From an uncultured Clostridia bacterium (GTDB lineage: Bacteria; Bacillota; Clostridia; Christensenellales; Borkfalkiaceae), in the NCBI GenBank assembly GCA_958419945.1, contig CATZIC010000039.1, positions 1 to 19,190 of the forward strand: 19,190 nt of DNA, read 5' to 3'. Positions within the stretch are counted from its first letter, which is position 1. Each line of letters begins with the position of its first letter. The notes below the pieces were generated by a model. It saw nothing but the letters and a program-made list of their open reading frames with translations. It did no database searches and had not been told where the DNA came from. Both the position numbers and the translations under genes were made by a program. Shown in pieces: positions 7,108-16,300 of the stretch.

Positions 7108-8286
7108 TTATATTTCGGAAAAAGCCGTTAAAATTCCGTCGTCATACATAAGTTTTAATATGCCGCTTGCGGTGATTCCGCCAAGGCAAAGTGCTGTTTT
7201 AATCTGCGACGCAGTAAACGCACCTCTTTTGTGCCGACCTTTATACACCAAGGAATACCCTGCTTTCAGTCTTTTATATTTTTTAAGCGTAAGGTCTAAT
7301 TCATCAAAAATTTCTTCAACTTTGTGAAGTCTTTTCTTTTTCTCCTTTATGATATCGCTACTATATAGCGTAAAGTTTTCGTAAATATCCGTTTCGTTTA
7401 GCTTTAAAACTTCGGCAAGTTTTTCTATATCCCGGTTTACGTTTGGAATACATAAAACGGTATCTTTTAGTGAAAGATAGCCTTTGATTTCCACAAAAAG
7501 TGGGCCTATAAGCCCGAAAACGCACTCATATAGCGGTGAAGAAGTTAGATTTGACAAAATCTTTCCCGCCTTAATAAGTCCCGAATTTACAAGGTACGGA
7601 CAAAGACTGACCGCCTTACCGAGATATAGCTGCGATATTATTAAAACCCCCGCAATGTTTTCCTTTGTAATGCTTAACAGTGCTTTGTAAGCGTTTGATA
7701 ACGCCTCTTTAACTTTGGCGTCCGCCTCTTTGTTCTCGATAGCCGTATATAAAAGATACTCCGGAAATAAAAGCGCAAGGCTTGAAGAAAACACGTAGCC
7801 GTCGGCAAGTTCATTTCGGCTAAGATTTTTAATAAGTTCCGGATCTAGAATAAATTTATGGAAATTTCCCTTTTTGGTATAAAGTGGATTTACAAAAAAC
7901 TCTCCGAAAGCGTCCGAAAATATTGAAGAAGTATGTACCGAAATTAACAAAAAACCCAAACTTTCGGACAAAACAGCAAGTCTTGCGTGCCAATCGGTAT
8001 TGCCGACGGAAATTATTATTTTGTATTCCTTTAAAAAGTCGACGGCATTTAGTAGCAGGTTTTCCAAAACGAATGCCTCTAAAGGCATTTCTTCTTGAAG
8101 ATAATCCCGCAGGTTTTTGCCGACCGAAAGGTAATTAGCCTCGTTAGAAAGGATTGCGACTTTAGGCGTTCCGTCTAAAAGTCCGATGGCATTTTTCAAA
8201 ACGGAAAGGGTTTCCGCTTTATAATTGCCTAAAACAAGTTTATCTTTATAAGGCTTATCGGAAATCAAGTTTTCAAGTAAGTTCAT
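7108..8286 (-). CDS. Unrecognised 392-residue protein, faintly like the dehydroquinate synthase/Fe-alcohol dehydrogenase fold
   Basis: No signal peptide or membrane helix is visible. The N-terminal half has an alternating beta-alpha pattern, with AILSNEAN (44-51) and IISVGNTDWHARLA (91-104) followed by LLISVHTSSIFSDAF (113-127). This recalls the VGGGT...D..K..A and VPT..S.D segments that bind NAD and substrate in glycerol-1-phosphate dehydrogenase and dehydroquinate synthase, but the Gly-rich GGGT is reduced to GNTD. The downstream His metal ligands of those enzymes are not evident. The C-terminal 90 residues (about 305-392) are Lys-rich and helical. If the fold is right, this is a divergent, possibly non-catalytic member; otherwise it is an orphan. 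It has a strong ribosome binding site (GGGGGAGG, 8289-8296) and a perfect promoter, so it is probably well expressed. Confidence 0.65.
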   Translation of the reverse strand: MNLLENLISDKPYKDKLVLGNYKAETLSVLKNAIGLLDGTPKVAILSNEANYLSVGKNLRDYLQEEMPLEAFVLENLLLNAVDFLKEYKIIISVGNTDWHARLAVLSESLGFLLISVHTSSIFSDAFGEFFVNPLYTKKGNFHKFILDPELIKNLSRNELADGYVFSSSLALLFPEYLLYTAIENKEADAKVKEALSNAYKALLSITKENIAGVLIISQLYLGKAVSLCPYLVNSGLIKAGKILSNLTSSPLYECVFGLIGPLFVEIKGYLSLKDTVLCIPNVNRDIEKLAEVLKLNETDIYENFTLYSSDIIKEKKKRLHKVEEIFDELDLTLKKYKRLKAGYSLVYKGRHKRGAFTASQIKTALCLGGITASGILKLMYDDGILTAFSEI

Positions 8287-8331
8287 GGCCTCCCCCTAAA
8301 TTTACCTACGGCTTAAATAAAATGCTTTTAA

Positions 8332-8360
8332 ATTATACCCCGATTACTGTTTTTTGTCAA
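8332..8360 (-). promoter_or_regulatory. Perfect consensus sigma-A promoter of the 392-residue gene
   Basis: On the minus strand TTGACA (8355-8360) and TATAAT (8332-8337) are separated by exactly 17 bases. The leader would be about 40 bases and carries the GGGGGAGG ribosome binding site. It is the strongest promoter by sequence in the window. Confidence 0.9.
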
Positions 8361-8475
8361 CGGGGCCAAGGCGTTTGGGGACAAACCTTTTTATAGTTAA
8401 AATAATTAGTGCCGGTGGGAGTATACGCCTACAAAAAAAGTTTGCCGAAAAAACCGAAAATTTTAGGAAAAGCCC

Positions 8476-8503
8476 TTGATTTTCAGAAATTTTCTGTTAT
8501 AAT
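8476..8503 (+). promoter_or_regulatory. Promoter of the HU gene
   Basis: TTGATT (8476-8481) and a perfect TATAAT (8498-8503) are separated by 16 bases, about 44 bases before the HU start codon. It points away from the minus-strand promoter at 8332-8360. Confidence 0.7.
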
Positions 8504-8546
8504 CAAATGTAGTAAACAGCACGAAAGAGTGCTTCGGAGGAATTTT

Positions 8547-8819
8547 ATGAATAAAAGCGAATTTATAAGAAATCTCGCCGACAAACAAGGCGTTACCATT
8601 AAAGAAGCGGAGGAAAATTTCGTAGCGTTCGTTGAAACTTTAACCGAAAGTTTAAAATCGGGCGAATACGTTCATATATCCGGTTTTGCAACCTTTTCAA
8701 TAAAAGGAAAAGAACCCCGTGAAGGAGTTAACCCCAAAACCAAAGAAAAAATTATTATCCCCGGCTGCCAGTCGCCTACGGTAAAATTCAGCAAGGCTTA
8801 TAAGGAACTTTTTAATTAA
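8547..8819 (+). CDS. hup: HU family histone-like DNA-binding protein
   Basis: A 90-residue protein, the normal HU length. It has the N-terminal helical dimerisation part (MNKSEFIRNLADKQGVTIKE, 1-20, onwards) and the HU/IHF signature from GFATFSIKG through PREGVNPKT. The Asn-Pro at the tip of the DNA-binding arm, which intercalates and bends DNA in HU, is present. HU compacts the nucleoid and assists replication and repair. The frame is open further upstream to 8409, but ATG 8547 is chosen because GGAGG at 8536-8540 sits at proper spacing, the promoter ends at 8503, and the protein then has standard length. It is monocistronic, with its own promoter and terminator. Confidence 0.97.
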   Translation: MNKSEFIRNLADKQGVTIKEAEENFVAFVETLTESLKSGEYVHISGFATFSIKGKEPREGVNPKTKEKIIIPGCQSPTVKFSKAYKELFN

Positions 8820-8839
8820 ATAAGACTATAAAAAAATCT

Positions 8840-8872
8840 ACGCATCGTACGGAAAAGTACGGTGCGTTTTTT
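8840..8872 (+). terminator. Terminator of the HU gene
   Basis: ACGCATCGTAC (8840-8850) pairs with GTACGGTGCGT (8857-8867) over 11 pairs including one G-U, with a GGAAAA loop and a run of six T. It lies about 20 bases past the HU stop codon. Confidence 0.9.
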
Positions 8873-9277
8873 AAGCGTTTGTTACAATGTCTCGTTGAAT
8901 AGATAAAGAATAATTGTCATAAATATAGTATATAATACATAGCTTAATCAAAAAATTGCCTTTAAAGAGAAAAAGTGGCGATAACGGGCTTATAGGCGGG
9001 TTTTTGCCACTTTTTAATATTTTTACCGAAATTGTGCTACGATAAAGAAAATAACGTTTAACTTTTTAAAATCAGGTGCATACCCCCTGAAAACACGGAA
9101 TTACTGGGGGTACAGATAGAGTTATTTCGGATAAGTACCGAAAACGTCATAAATAAATCAAGTCCGACTGTTTCCGCCTTTTAAAGTGAATTCTATTAAA
9201 AATATTATATTTTCGGCAATCACTGTATGCATAATTTTTCGTCAAACTAATTTGTGGAAGCGACCTTTTACGTATGT
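8873..9277. other. Gene-free stretch between the convergent HU and membrane-protein genes
   Basis: No ORF with a ribosome binding site is visible on either strand. The stretch contains an AT-rich segment with TATAAT at 8931-8936 (no partner -35), the symmetric terminator-like hairpin at 8970-9015, a G/C-tract inverted repeat at 9081-9112 overlapping a second short hairpin at 9072-9090, and a small TTTCGG/CCGAAA hairpin at 9126-9144. The rest looks unstructured. Confidence 0.5.
8970..9015. terminator. Bidirectional terminator-like hairpin
   Basis: AAAAAGTGGC (8970-8979) pairs perfectly with GCCACTTTTT (9006-9015), so both strands give a G/C-containing stem with U-rich flanks. Its best use is ending transcription of the minus-strand membrane-protein gene, whose stop lies about 260 bases away. 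The unusually long 26-base loop contains a copy of the recurring GGGCTTATAG motif. Confidence 0.55.
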
Positions 9278-9961
9278 CTATCCGCAGTATTTGGCGTAGA
9301 GTTTAACTAGGGTTATAAAGGCGTTTGATAGTTCTAATCTTGTTTTGTCGGTTATAACGGTGTTTTTGTAATGCTTTACGGTGGTTTCACATACTTTTAG
9401 GGTTGCACGTTCTATAGGCGAAAGGTCTTTTGACTTTAAAACGTCAAACATTAGCTCCGCCTTTTGAAAGTTTACGTTATCGTCAAAGCGAGGTTTTTTG
9501 CAGCCCATTTTTTCTGTTTGCATTTTAACGGGGGCATCGTCAACTTCTTCTTCCGATAGAATTGCTATTGCACGGTCTAATGAGGCAGTTACCTCCCCTA
9601 AATTTTTGTTACGCTTGCCGTAATTTGCCTCTGCCAAACAGTAAAAAGCCGCGTATAGGCCGGTTATCGCTACGTACATCGCAACGAGATACAAATAGAT
9701 TTCGGCAAAGCTTCCGAAATATTCGCCGCCTTTCAGGTGGTTCGTTACCGCCATAAAATACAGAATAAGCGGCGCCAAAAAATAAATAACAAGTAGCCCA
9801 CTGCTTACTTTGGGGTAGCCGTATACTGCAGTTTTAAGGTTTACAGAAAAACTGCTTACTACTAAGGAAAGACAGAAAAAGGCGATACCTATCTTAATAT
9901 AATCCACGTTTAAACTTAAAGTAATAAAAAGTTCGGAAATGCGTGCAAAAAAATCTTCCAT
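9278..9961 (-). CDS. Unrecognised membrane protein with three transmembrane helices and a cytoplasmic helical tail
   Basis: A 227-residue protein with hydrophobic helices at about 21-39, 54-73 and 87-109, then a soluble, charged, probably helical domain (about 115-227). The tail carries a possible coiled or all-alpha segment (DVLKSKDLSPIERATLKV, 173-190) and scattered Cys at 154, 191 and 226. No family is recognised. A ribosome binding site, AAGGAG, lies at 9967-9972. It sits after addA but is separated from it by a strong terminator, and a candidate promoter is embedded in that terminator, so it is probably its own unit. A functional link to recombination is not supported. Confidence 0.7.
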   Translation of the reverse strand: MEDFFARISELFITLSLNVDYIKIGIAFFCLSLVVSSFSVNLKTAVYGYPKVSSGLLVIYFLAPLILYFMAVTNHLKGGEYFGSFAEIYLYLVAMYVAITGLYAAFYCLAEANYGKRNKNLGEVTASLDRAIAILSEEEVDDAPVKMQTEKMGCKKPRFDDNVNFQKAELMFDVLKSKDLSPIERATLKVCETTVKHYKNTVITDKTRLELSNAFITLVKLYAKYCG

Positions 9962-9979
9962 AACACTCCTTTTCCCGCT

Positions 9980-10023
9980 AAAAAAAGCGGAAACATCGAA
10001 TTTTATATTCCGATTGTTTCCGC
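9980..10023 (-). terminator. Terminator of the addBA operon
   Basis: On the minus strand GCGGAAACA (10015-10023) pairs perfectly with TGTTTCCGC (9987-9995) and is followed by seven T (9980-9986). It starts about 29 bases past the addA stop codon. The 3' arm can alternatively pair with GCGGGAAA at 9971-9978 just downstream, next to the following gene's ribosome binding site. Confidence 0.9.
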
Positions 10024-10031
10024 ATTTTCAA
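10002..10031 (-). promoter_or_regulatory. Candidate promoter nested in the addBA terminator, for the membrane-protein gene
   Basis: On the minus strand TTGAAA (10026-10031) and TATAAA (10002-10007) are 18 bases apart. The -35 lies just upstream of the terminator stem and the -10 in its loop. A transcript begun here would contain only the 3' arm and so would escape termination. Confidence 0.5.
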
Positions 10032-10051
10032 TTTTTTATACTTGTAATTTT

Positions 10052-13000
10052 TTAATTTAGAATGATTTCTTCCACCCTTAAAAGATTAACGAGCACTTTT
10101 TTTGTTACTTTTTTGCCGAGCGCTTTTTCGGCGGCGTAGGCATAAAGGTCTAACTGCTTACTGTATTTTTGTTTTAAAGCATCAGACGCTAAAACCGAGT
10201 GTTTATAGTCGATTATAACGGCTTCGTCCCCGTTTATACACAAAAGGTCGATAACCCCCTGAAGCAAAATATCTTCGGCGCCGCTTTCACCTGCCATTTC
10301 CGGAGGAACGGACACGATAAAAGGTTGTTCCTTATAAAGTTTATAACCTTTTATCTTTTTAAAGATATCAAGATCTAATATTCTTTTTATCCTTTCTACG
10401 TCTAATTTGTCCTGCCATTCTTTTGAAAAACTTGACAAAAGTCGGTCTATAAGCCCGTTATAGTCGATTTTTTCAAAATCCAAAAGTTCCAAAAACTTGT
10501 GATATGCGTTGCCCGTATCCACGTCGCTTGTAAAAAACAGCGGTTTAGAATTTGGGGTTTCGTCAAACTCAAAAACGGTTTTAGGCTTACTGATTTCGGT
10601 AACGGTTCGCTTTAAGCTAAGCAACGTATCCCTTTGGTAGGGATAAACAAAGTCGGTAAACTTACGCATTTTACTAACTTTGTCGGGGTTAACGGACGGC
10701 AAAACCAAAGTCCTTCTGTCGTCCTTTTCAGAAGTTTTAATAAGGTCCGCCACGGAGACGCCGGTTTTCTTTATGGGTATGCCATTAAACAAATCAAGTT
10801 GTTTTTTTGCTTCCATTGTCGGCGTAAAATCTTCCGACGGCGGATTTTTGGCAACGACGTACAAAATGGATTCAGCCCTTGTAAGCGCAACGTACAAAAG
10901 GCGTAATTCCTCTTTAAGGTTTTCCTGTTGCTTTAGGTAACCAACGTAGTCTTTTACCACGCTGCTACGGGAAACTTTGCTTGCCTTTTCATAAATCTTG
11001 ATCCCTAGCCCGACCTCTCTTGCGCATGAAATTTCCTCTCGACCGTCCATGCGGTTCCAACTTCTGTCAACGCCGGCAACGATAACGATAGGAAACTCCA
11101 AACCTTTAGATGCGTGCATACTGATAACGTTTACGGCATTCACGCCGCCGCCCGCAGGCACAGTCATATCCGAAAGTGCATCGTCAAGGTCTGACATAAA
11201 TTCTTCGATAAACCTTTCCTTATCCCCTTTGTAGCCGCGGGATATAAAGACCTCTATACGGCGCAGTTTATATTCGCCTCCGGGGCTGGCGGAAAGTTTT
11301 GTGTCCACAGACTTTTCACGCATTATGCGTCGGATAAGCGTCGGTACGCCTTCAAAGGACGCAAAAAGTCTGAGCCTTGTAAGATAGGAGTAAAACTCCC
11401 TTAACTTGCCACCAAGTTCGTCGCCTGTCTGCGAATATTTTATAACCGCCTCTGAAAACTCAAGGGTCGGGTACGTATCCCTTATTTTTTTAAGTTCTTT
11501 ATCGCTAAGCCCCCCTACCGAGGATTTAAGTGCACCCGCAAGCGGAATATCGTTATCGGGGGACAAGATACATTCCAAAACGTTTATAAGAAGTTGAATT
11601 TCGGGGTAGGTTTTAATGCTTCGCTTGTTTTCGGAAACGGTAGGTATACCTGCCCGTTCAAGTTCTTTAACAACTCTGTCCACGCCGCTTTGCACGGTAC
11701 GGTTTAAAACGGCAATATCGCTGTAAGTTGCAAGCCGCTTACCTTTTTTAGGATCGTAAATTTCCTTTCCGAGTGCCTTTAACACTGCGTAGACCACGAG
11801 TTTTTCGTAGCCCACCTTTTCGGCCTTTTCCATTGATAGGTGCTTTTCCACACTGTAAACGCCCAAGTCGAGGTCCACTTTTTCCGCCTTGTCTTCTAAA
11901 TAGAAAAGTTCGGTTTCCCCTTCGTAGTCGCCGTAAAGATTACCGTAAATCATTTTATGTTTGCGGTATTCAAGCCCCATTATAGGCTCGGTCATAACCG
12001 CCGAAAATACTTTGTTTACGGTGTCTATAACCGCCTTGGAACTTCTGAAGTTGGTATCAAGTTCCACGTGGGTTCCGTGCTTTTCGGCATTTTCCACCCT
12101 GCGCGCAAAGTTTTCGCTGTAGCAACCACGGAAACCGTAAATGCTTTGTTTTACGTCGCCGACCAAAAACAGATTGTCGTTTTCGAGTAAGCGGAAAATG
12201 CTTTCCTGTATGCCGTTGGTGTCCTGATATTCGTCCACGAAAATAAACTTATAGGTGGAACGCAAATCTTCAAAGACCTCTTTATTCTGAAGTATTCGGT
12301 AGCCCATGTGGGAAATATCCGAATAATCTAATAAGCCTTGCTCTCTTTTTTGTCTGGAATATTCCTCGCCGAAAAGTTTTATGACTTTAATCAAGCTTTG
12401 CAAAATTTCATGAGGGGATTCAAGGTCTTTAACCCTTTCCTCATAGTCCCCGTAGAAAAATTTATCAACGTCTTTTTGCACGGCTTTCACGCCTTCGAAA
12501 AAGATTGTAAAGTCGTCATACAGTTCGGCTTTCAGGTCATCCTTTTTGCTAAGCGGCGGACGTTTGATTTTGTAGGCTGCAAGTTCTTTTAAACTTTCAA
12601 CGCTGCGACGTTGAAAAGCGTTATCCAAAAGATTTTGATAAATCGTCAGGCAGCTTATGTAGCCACCTACTTTAAGATTAAGCGACCTGTATAAAAGGTC
12701 CGATATCATTTGATTATAATAATCTAATCTGTCAATAAGTAGGGCTATAAGCCTGTTATCGACGTTTTTTAGACCTTCTTCGGTATAGTTTATTAAGGAA
12801 TTTTCCAAAAAGGCGGAACGGTCGGTTTCACTTTCCAAAAAGCCATAAATCTTTAAAATTATGCTTTTTAAAGAATCGTCCCTACGCCTTTTAATAAACA
12901 CCCTTAAAAGCCTTGTCAGATCCTCGTCTCCTTGGTCATACAAACTTTCCATTACCTCTTTTAAAGCGGAATTTTTAAGGGTTACTTCTTCGGATTCCGC

Positions 13001-13372
13001 GATAATCGAAAAGGATGAGTCCACGCCGACAAGATAAAAATATTTTTTTATAAGAGAGTTAAGGAAGGAATCTATCGTGGAAATCGACGCCATTGGAAGG
13101 TCGTTTAATTCCCTTCTAAGCCTTTCAACGTCCTTACCCTCTTTAATGCGGCTGATAAGCGCCTTAGAGATTTTTTCACGCATCTGTGAGGCGGCAAGGC
13201 GTGTAAACGTAACGGCTAAGATTTCTTTAACCGTTGCTCTTCCTTCGGAAATAAGCCTTATTAATCTTTCCACCATTACGCTTGTTTTACCGCTTCCGGC
13301 GGATGCGGAAACAACGATATTGCCTTCGTTGTGATTTATTACGGCGGTTTGTTTTTCTGTAAATTTAGGCAT
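10052..13372 (-). CDS. addA: AddA, helicase-nuclease subunit of the AddAB recombination complex
   Basis: A 1106-residue UvrD/SF1 helicase fused to a RecB-type nuclease. With AddB it unwinds and resects broken DNA ends up to a Chi site to start homologous recombination. Helicase motifs: Walker A ASAGSGKT (23-30), motif Ia VTFTRLAA (54-61), Walker B DEYQD (380-384), motif III GDVKQSIYGFRG (405-416), motif V SMHASKGLEFPIV (751-763), motif VI LRLLYVALTRA (823-833). The nuclease domain has H958 in AYHKFLE, GVIDLL (1039-1044), the catalytic DYK (1055-1057) and QLDLYAYA (1073-1080), so it looks active. ATG 13372 is chosen over ATG 13387 because GGAGG at 13379-13383 lies 6 bases before it and inside the longer alternative. 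It overlaps the addB stop by 8 bases, implying translational coupling. Slightly shorter than the usual 1200 residues. Confidence 0.97.
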   Translation of the reverse strand: MPKFTEKQTAVINHNEGNIVVSASAGSGKTSVMVERLIRLISEGRATVKEILAVTFTRLAASQMREKISKALISRIKEGKDVERLRRELNDLPMASISTIDSFLNSLIKKYFYLVGVDSSFSIIAESEEVTLKNSALKEVMESLYDQGDEDLTRLLRVFIKRRRDDSLKSIILKIYGFLESETDRSAFLENSLINYTEEGLKNVDNRLIALLIDRLDYYNQMISDLLYRSLNLKVGGYISCLTIYQNLLDNAFQRRSVESLKELAAYKIKRPPLSKKDDLKAELYDDFTIFFEGVKAVQKDVDKFFYGDYEERVKDLESPHEILQSLIKVIKLFGEEYSRQKREQGLLDYSDISHMGYRILQNKEVFEDLRSTYKFIFVDEYQDTNGIQESIFRLLENDNLFLVGDVKQSIYGFRGCYSENFARRVENAEKHGTHVELDTNFRSSKAVIDTVNKVFSAVMTEPIMGLEYRKHKMIYGNLYGDYEGETELFYLEDKAEKVDLDLGVYSVEKHLSMEKAEKVGYEKLVVYAVLKALGKEIYDPKKGKRLATYSDIAVLNRTVQSGVDRVVKELERAGIPTVSENKRSIKTYPEIQLLINVLECILSPDNDIPLAGALKSSVGGLSDKELKKIRDTYPTLEFSEAVIKYSQTGDELGGKLREFYSYLTRLRLFASFEGVPTLIRRIMREKSVDTKLSASPGGEYKLRRIEVFISRGYKGDKERFIEEFMSDLDDALSDMTVPAGGGVNAVNVISMHASKGLEFPIVIVAGVDRSWNRMDGREEISCAREVGLGIKIYEKASKVSRSSVVKDYVGYLKQQENLKEELRLLYVALTRAESILYVVAKNPPSEDFTPTMEAKKQLDLFNGIPIKKTGVSVADLIKTSEKDDRRTLVLPSVNPDKVSKMRKFTDFVYPYQRDTLLSLKRTVTEISKPKTVFEFDETPNSKPLFFTSDVDTGNAYHKFLELLDFEKIDYNGLIDRLLSSFSKEWQDKLDVERIKRILDLDIFKKIKGYKLYKEQPFIVSVPPEMAGESGAEDILLQGVIDLLCINGDEAVIIDYKHSVLASDALKQKYSKQLDLYAYAAEKALGKKVTKKVLVNLLRVEEIILN

Positions 13373-16300
13373 CGTCTTCCTCCGCATTCAAAATGGATTG
13401 CTTTTTTCCGCGGGAAATATCCCTGTTGCTGTCTCCGGATTCCGTATCGTAGCCGCACAAACCTTTAAACTTGCAGAAGTCGCAGGACCCCTCTGCGGGC
13501 GACGGAATGAAACAACCCTTCTGCATTTCCGTTGCACCGCTTTCGCACACACGAATGGCGTACTTCATATACTTATCGAACTCGCCTGACGAAAGAAGAT
13601 TTTTGTTTGCAGAAACCTCTCCCTTTTTAAGTTTGACACCGAGATTTTGGCTTTCACCGCTTGCCACAAAGTTTTTGTCAAGTTTATCGAGTATTTCTAT
13701 GTCGAGAAGGCTTTTTCCGAGGTATTCTCCGCCTAAAGCGTCGGTTTCGCCGTAATCGTCTGTCAGTTTAAAATAATGCGCGCCTGCGGGAACGTAACCC
13801 TTTTTGGCAAAAACGTTCATATATAAGTATAGTTGCACCTTTTTACCTGCGTAAAAATCACTGTCTTCGTTAGAGGCCTGTCCGGACTTGTAGTCGATTA
13901 TTCTGAAGTAGTGATCTTTACCGTCGAAGTATTCGTCCGCACGGTCGATTTTACCGCGCAGTGCGACGTTTCCTAACGGTGTTTTTAAATACAACGGATA
14001 AAGTCCGTTTTTACCGCTTTCGTTAAATTCAAGTTCCGCGCCGATTGGCTTAAAGGCGGAATTATTTACGTCGTTATAAATTCTCGTGCACTCTTTAATA
14101 GCCTCTTCTTTAAGTAAAACGAAAATGCTTTTATACTGCGATTTATTGAGATAACGGGCATATAGGGGCATTTTTATTTCTTCATCGAAAAGCCTATCCG
14201 CTAAAGTTTGAGCGCTTTTTTCGTCATTTGCGGCGGAAAAATTGTTGATAAATTTTTCCATTACGTTGTGTAAAACGTTACCTATTTCGTAAACCTTCGT
14301 GTCCCCCGTTGCGCTCTCTTTAAGTTTTAAAACGTTTTGGGCAAACGACTTATAGGGGCAGGAGAAAAAGGTTTCTATCGTCGTTGCGGAAAATTTTCCG
14401 TTGTAGCTAAGGTCGCTATCGAAGATTTGCCCTTCGTTATAATCAATTAAATCAAGGTAATCCTTGCCGTTTTTGCCAAGAACCGCGCTAAATGAAGAAA
14501 GATCGGTAACGTCATTTGTAAGCTTTTCCCTGAATAGTTCGGCGGCTTGGGCGCCGTGCAGCATACCCGCCTTTTGGGAAAGATATTTTGCAGGAATATC
14601 TTTCGGAATAAAGGTGTCGGGACCGATTAAATAAGGCTTCATTTCGGTGTCACTATCGGAAAAGATTGCAAGAATTCGGTCTATAATTTCGCTTCTTAAC
14701 AAAGGCTTACCGCTTTTGTCCGTAGTGGAATATGAAAGGTAAAGCTTGTCCGTAAAACTCATAAGCGAAACGGCGATATTTTCCCTTTCACGCTCGTTGA
14801 CAATTTGCAGTTTTGGCTCGATAATCAGCTTATAGCCGTCCATTTTGGTAAGTTCACGGTCGTTTAAAAGTGCTACGTCAGCCTTGTATCCGGGCACGGA
14901 AGAAGATAGTTCCGGGCAAAATAAAATCTTGGATTCTTTAAGCCTACCGCCCTTGAAATCGCCGAGATAAACGGTGTCGTTGTATTCGGGAACGGTGGCA
15001 ACCTTAACCGATGACGCAGCGCTTAAAAGTATGTTCTTAAATTCGTTAAGGGTAACCTTTACGTCCCCTAAAACGTTTTGCACTTCGTCAAAAAAGGCAG
15101 GAAGTGCACCGAGTGCACTGTCGTTAAATTCCGCAGTAACGCCTTCGCCGAGTTCCTTTAGCGATTCCGACATGTTTTTACCACGGTTATATACGTCAAG
15201 GAAATCAAGTGTTGATTTTACCGCTTCGATATATGAAGACACGCTGTCTTTTGCGGCAAACTTAGAGGTAACAAACTCTATTCTGAAACGCACGCTTTCG
15301 GAAATCAAATCATCGAAAGGCTGTTTCATCTGCTTTCTCGAAATGGCGTTTTCGTACACGTATTTAGTAAAATCGCGTGATTCTTCAAAGGAACAAAACA
15401 GTCCGTTTTTAGCCAAAGTTATCGCCTTTTCAGGTAAAAGATTAAACCGTCTTACGTCAATAAGTCCGCCTATAAGCCCGATAACGGGGTGTTTATCAAG
15501 ATTTTTGTTTTCGTCGACGTAGACCGGAATATCGTAAAGATAGAAACTTTCCTTTAAATAAGGCGCTATTTCGGAAACGTTTTGACATATTACCGAAAAG
15601 TCCTTATACCTACGTCCGTTTTCCACAACCTCGTAACGGATAACGGCGGCAATATTGTCGCATTCCGCCTTTATAGAAGCAGCCTCGCCGACCTTTATTT
15701 TTTCGCTATACCTTCCCATGCCCGTAAATACCACGGGATCGAAAAGACCTTTTGCTATTGCATACTGCTCTTCTTTGCCTTCTTCCCTTAACGGAATTAC
15801 TTCGGCGTTCGGGAAAAGCCCGCTGATTTTGTTTACCGACTCGTTGGTGTAGGCGCAGAAGTTACCCGATACGCACACGAAATCAAGGCTTGAAACCCTG
15901 TTTAAAGCCTTCAAAATTTCCAAAGTCTGCTTGGTATACGACTGAACAGCCGCAACTATTACGTTTGCGCCCTTTAATTTTTCGTCCTTTTTAACAGCCT
16001 CTTCCATTAAAGAAAGATAACTGCTTTCGTCCGTCAAACCGTTTTGTTTTACGTAATCTTCGTAAAGGCCGTAAACGGTTGCGATGTCTTTAAGTTTTGT
16101 ACGAAGTGCACCGCTTTCCGATTGGATTATTTCGGCAAGGTCGGTTGGCTTTACAAGCGCCGCTTTTAACTGCGAAATCAGCCCGTAAACGTCGTTGGGA
16201 ACGGAAAAGGCTTCGGGTTTAAGCCTTACAAGCTCCTCTTCGTGCTCCTTCATAAGTTTTCTGACAAGAAGGGCGGCTTGAGCCTTGCTAAGAAAGTTTT

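Noticed and set aside
8409..8546. N-terminal extension of HU to 136 residues
   Set aside because: The open frame upstream crosses the promoter; GGAGG at 8536-8540 and standard HU length fix the start at 8547.
8880..9020. Small RNA gene from the TATAAT at 8931 to the hairpin at 9015
   Set aside because: No -35 element at a proper distance; the hairpin is better explained as a terminator. Kept only as a possibility.
13373..13387. Longer AddA beginning MRRKT
   Set aside because: The GGAGG that serves ATG 13372 lies within these codons, and no ribosome binding site serves 13387.
14974..15522. 182-residue plus-strand frame opposite addB
   Set aside because: It is Ser-rich shadow coding antisense to a well-supported gene, without a ribosome binding site.
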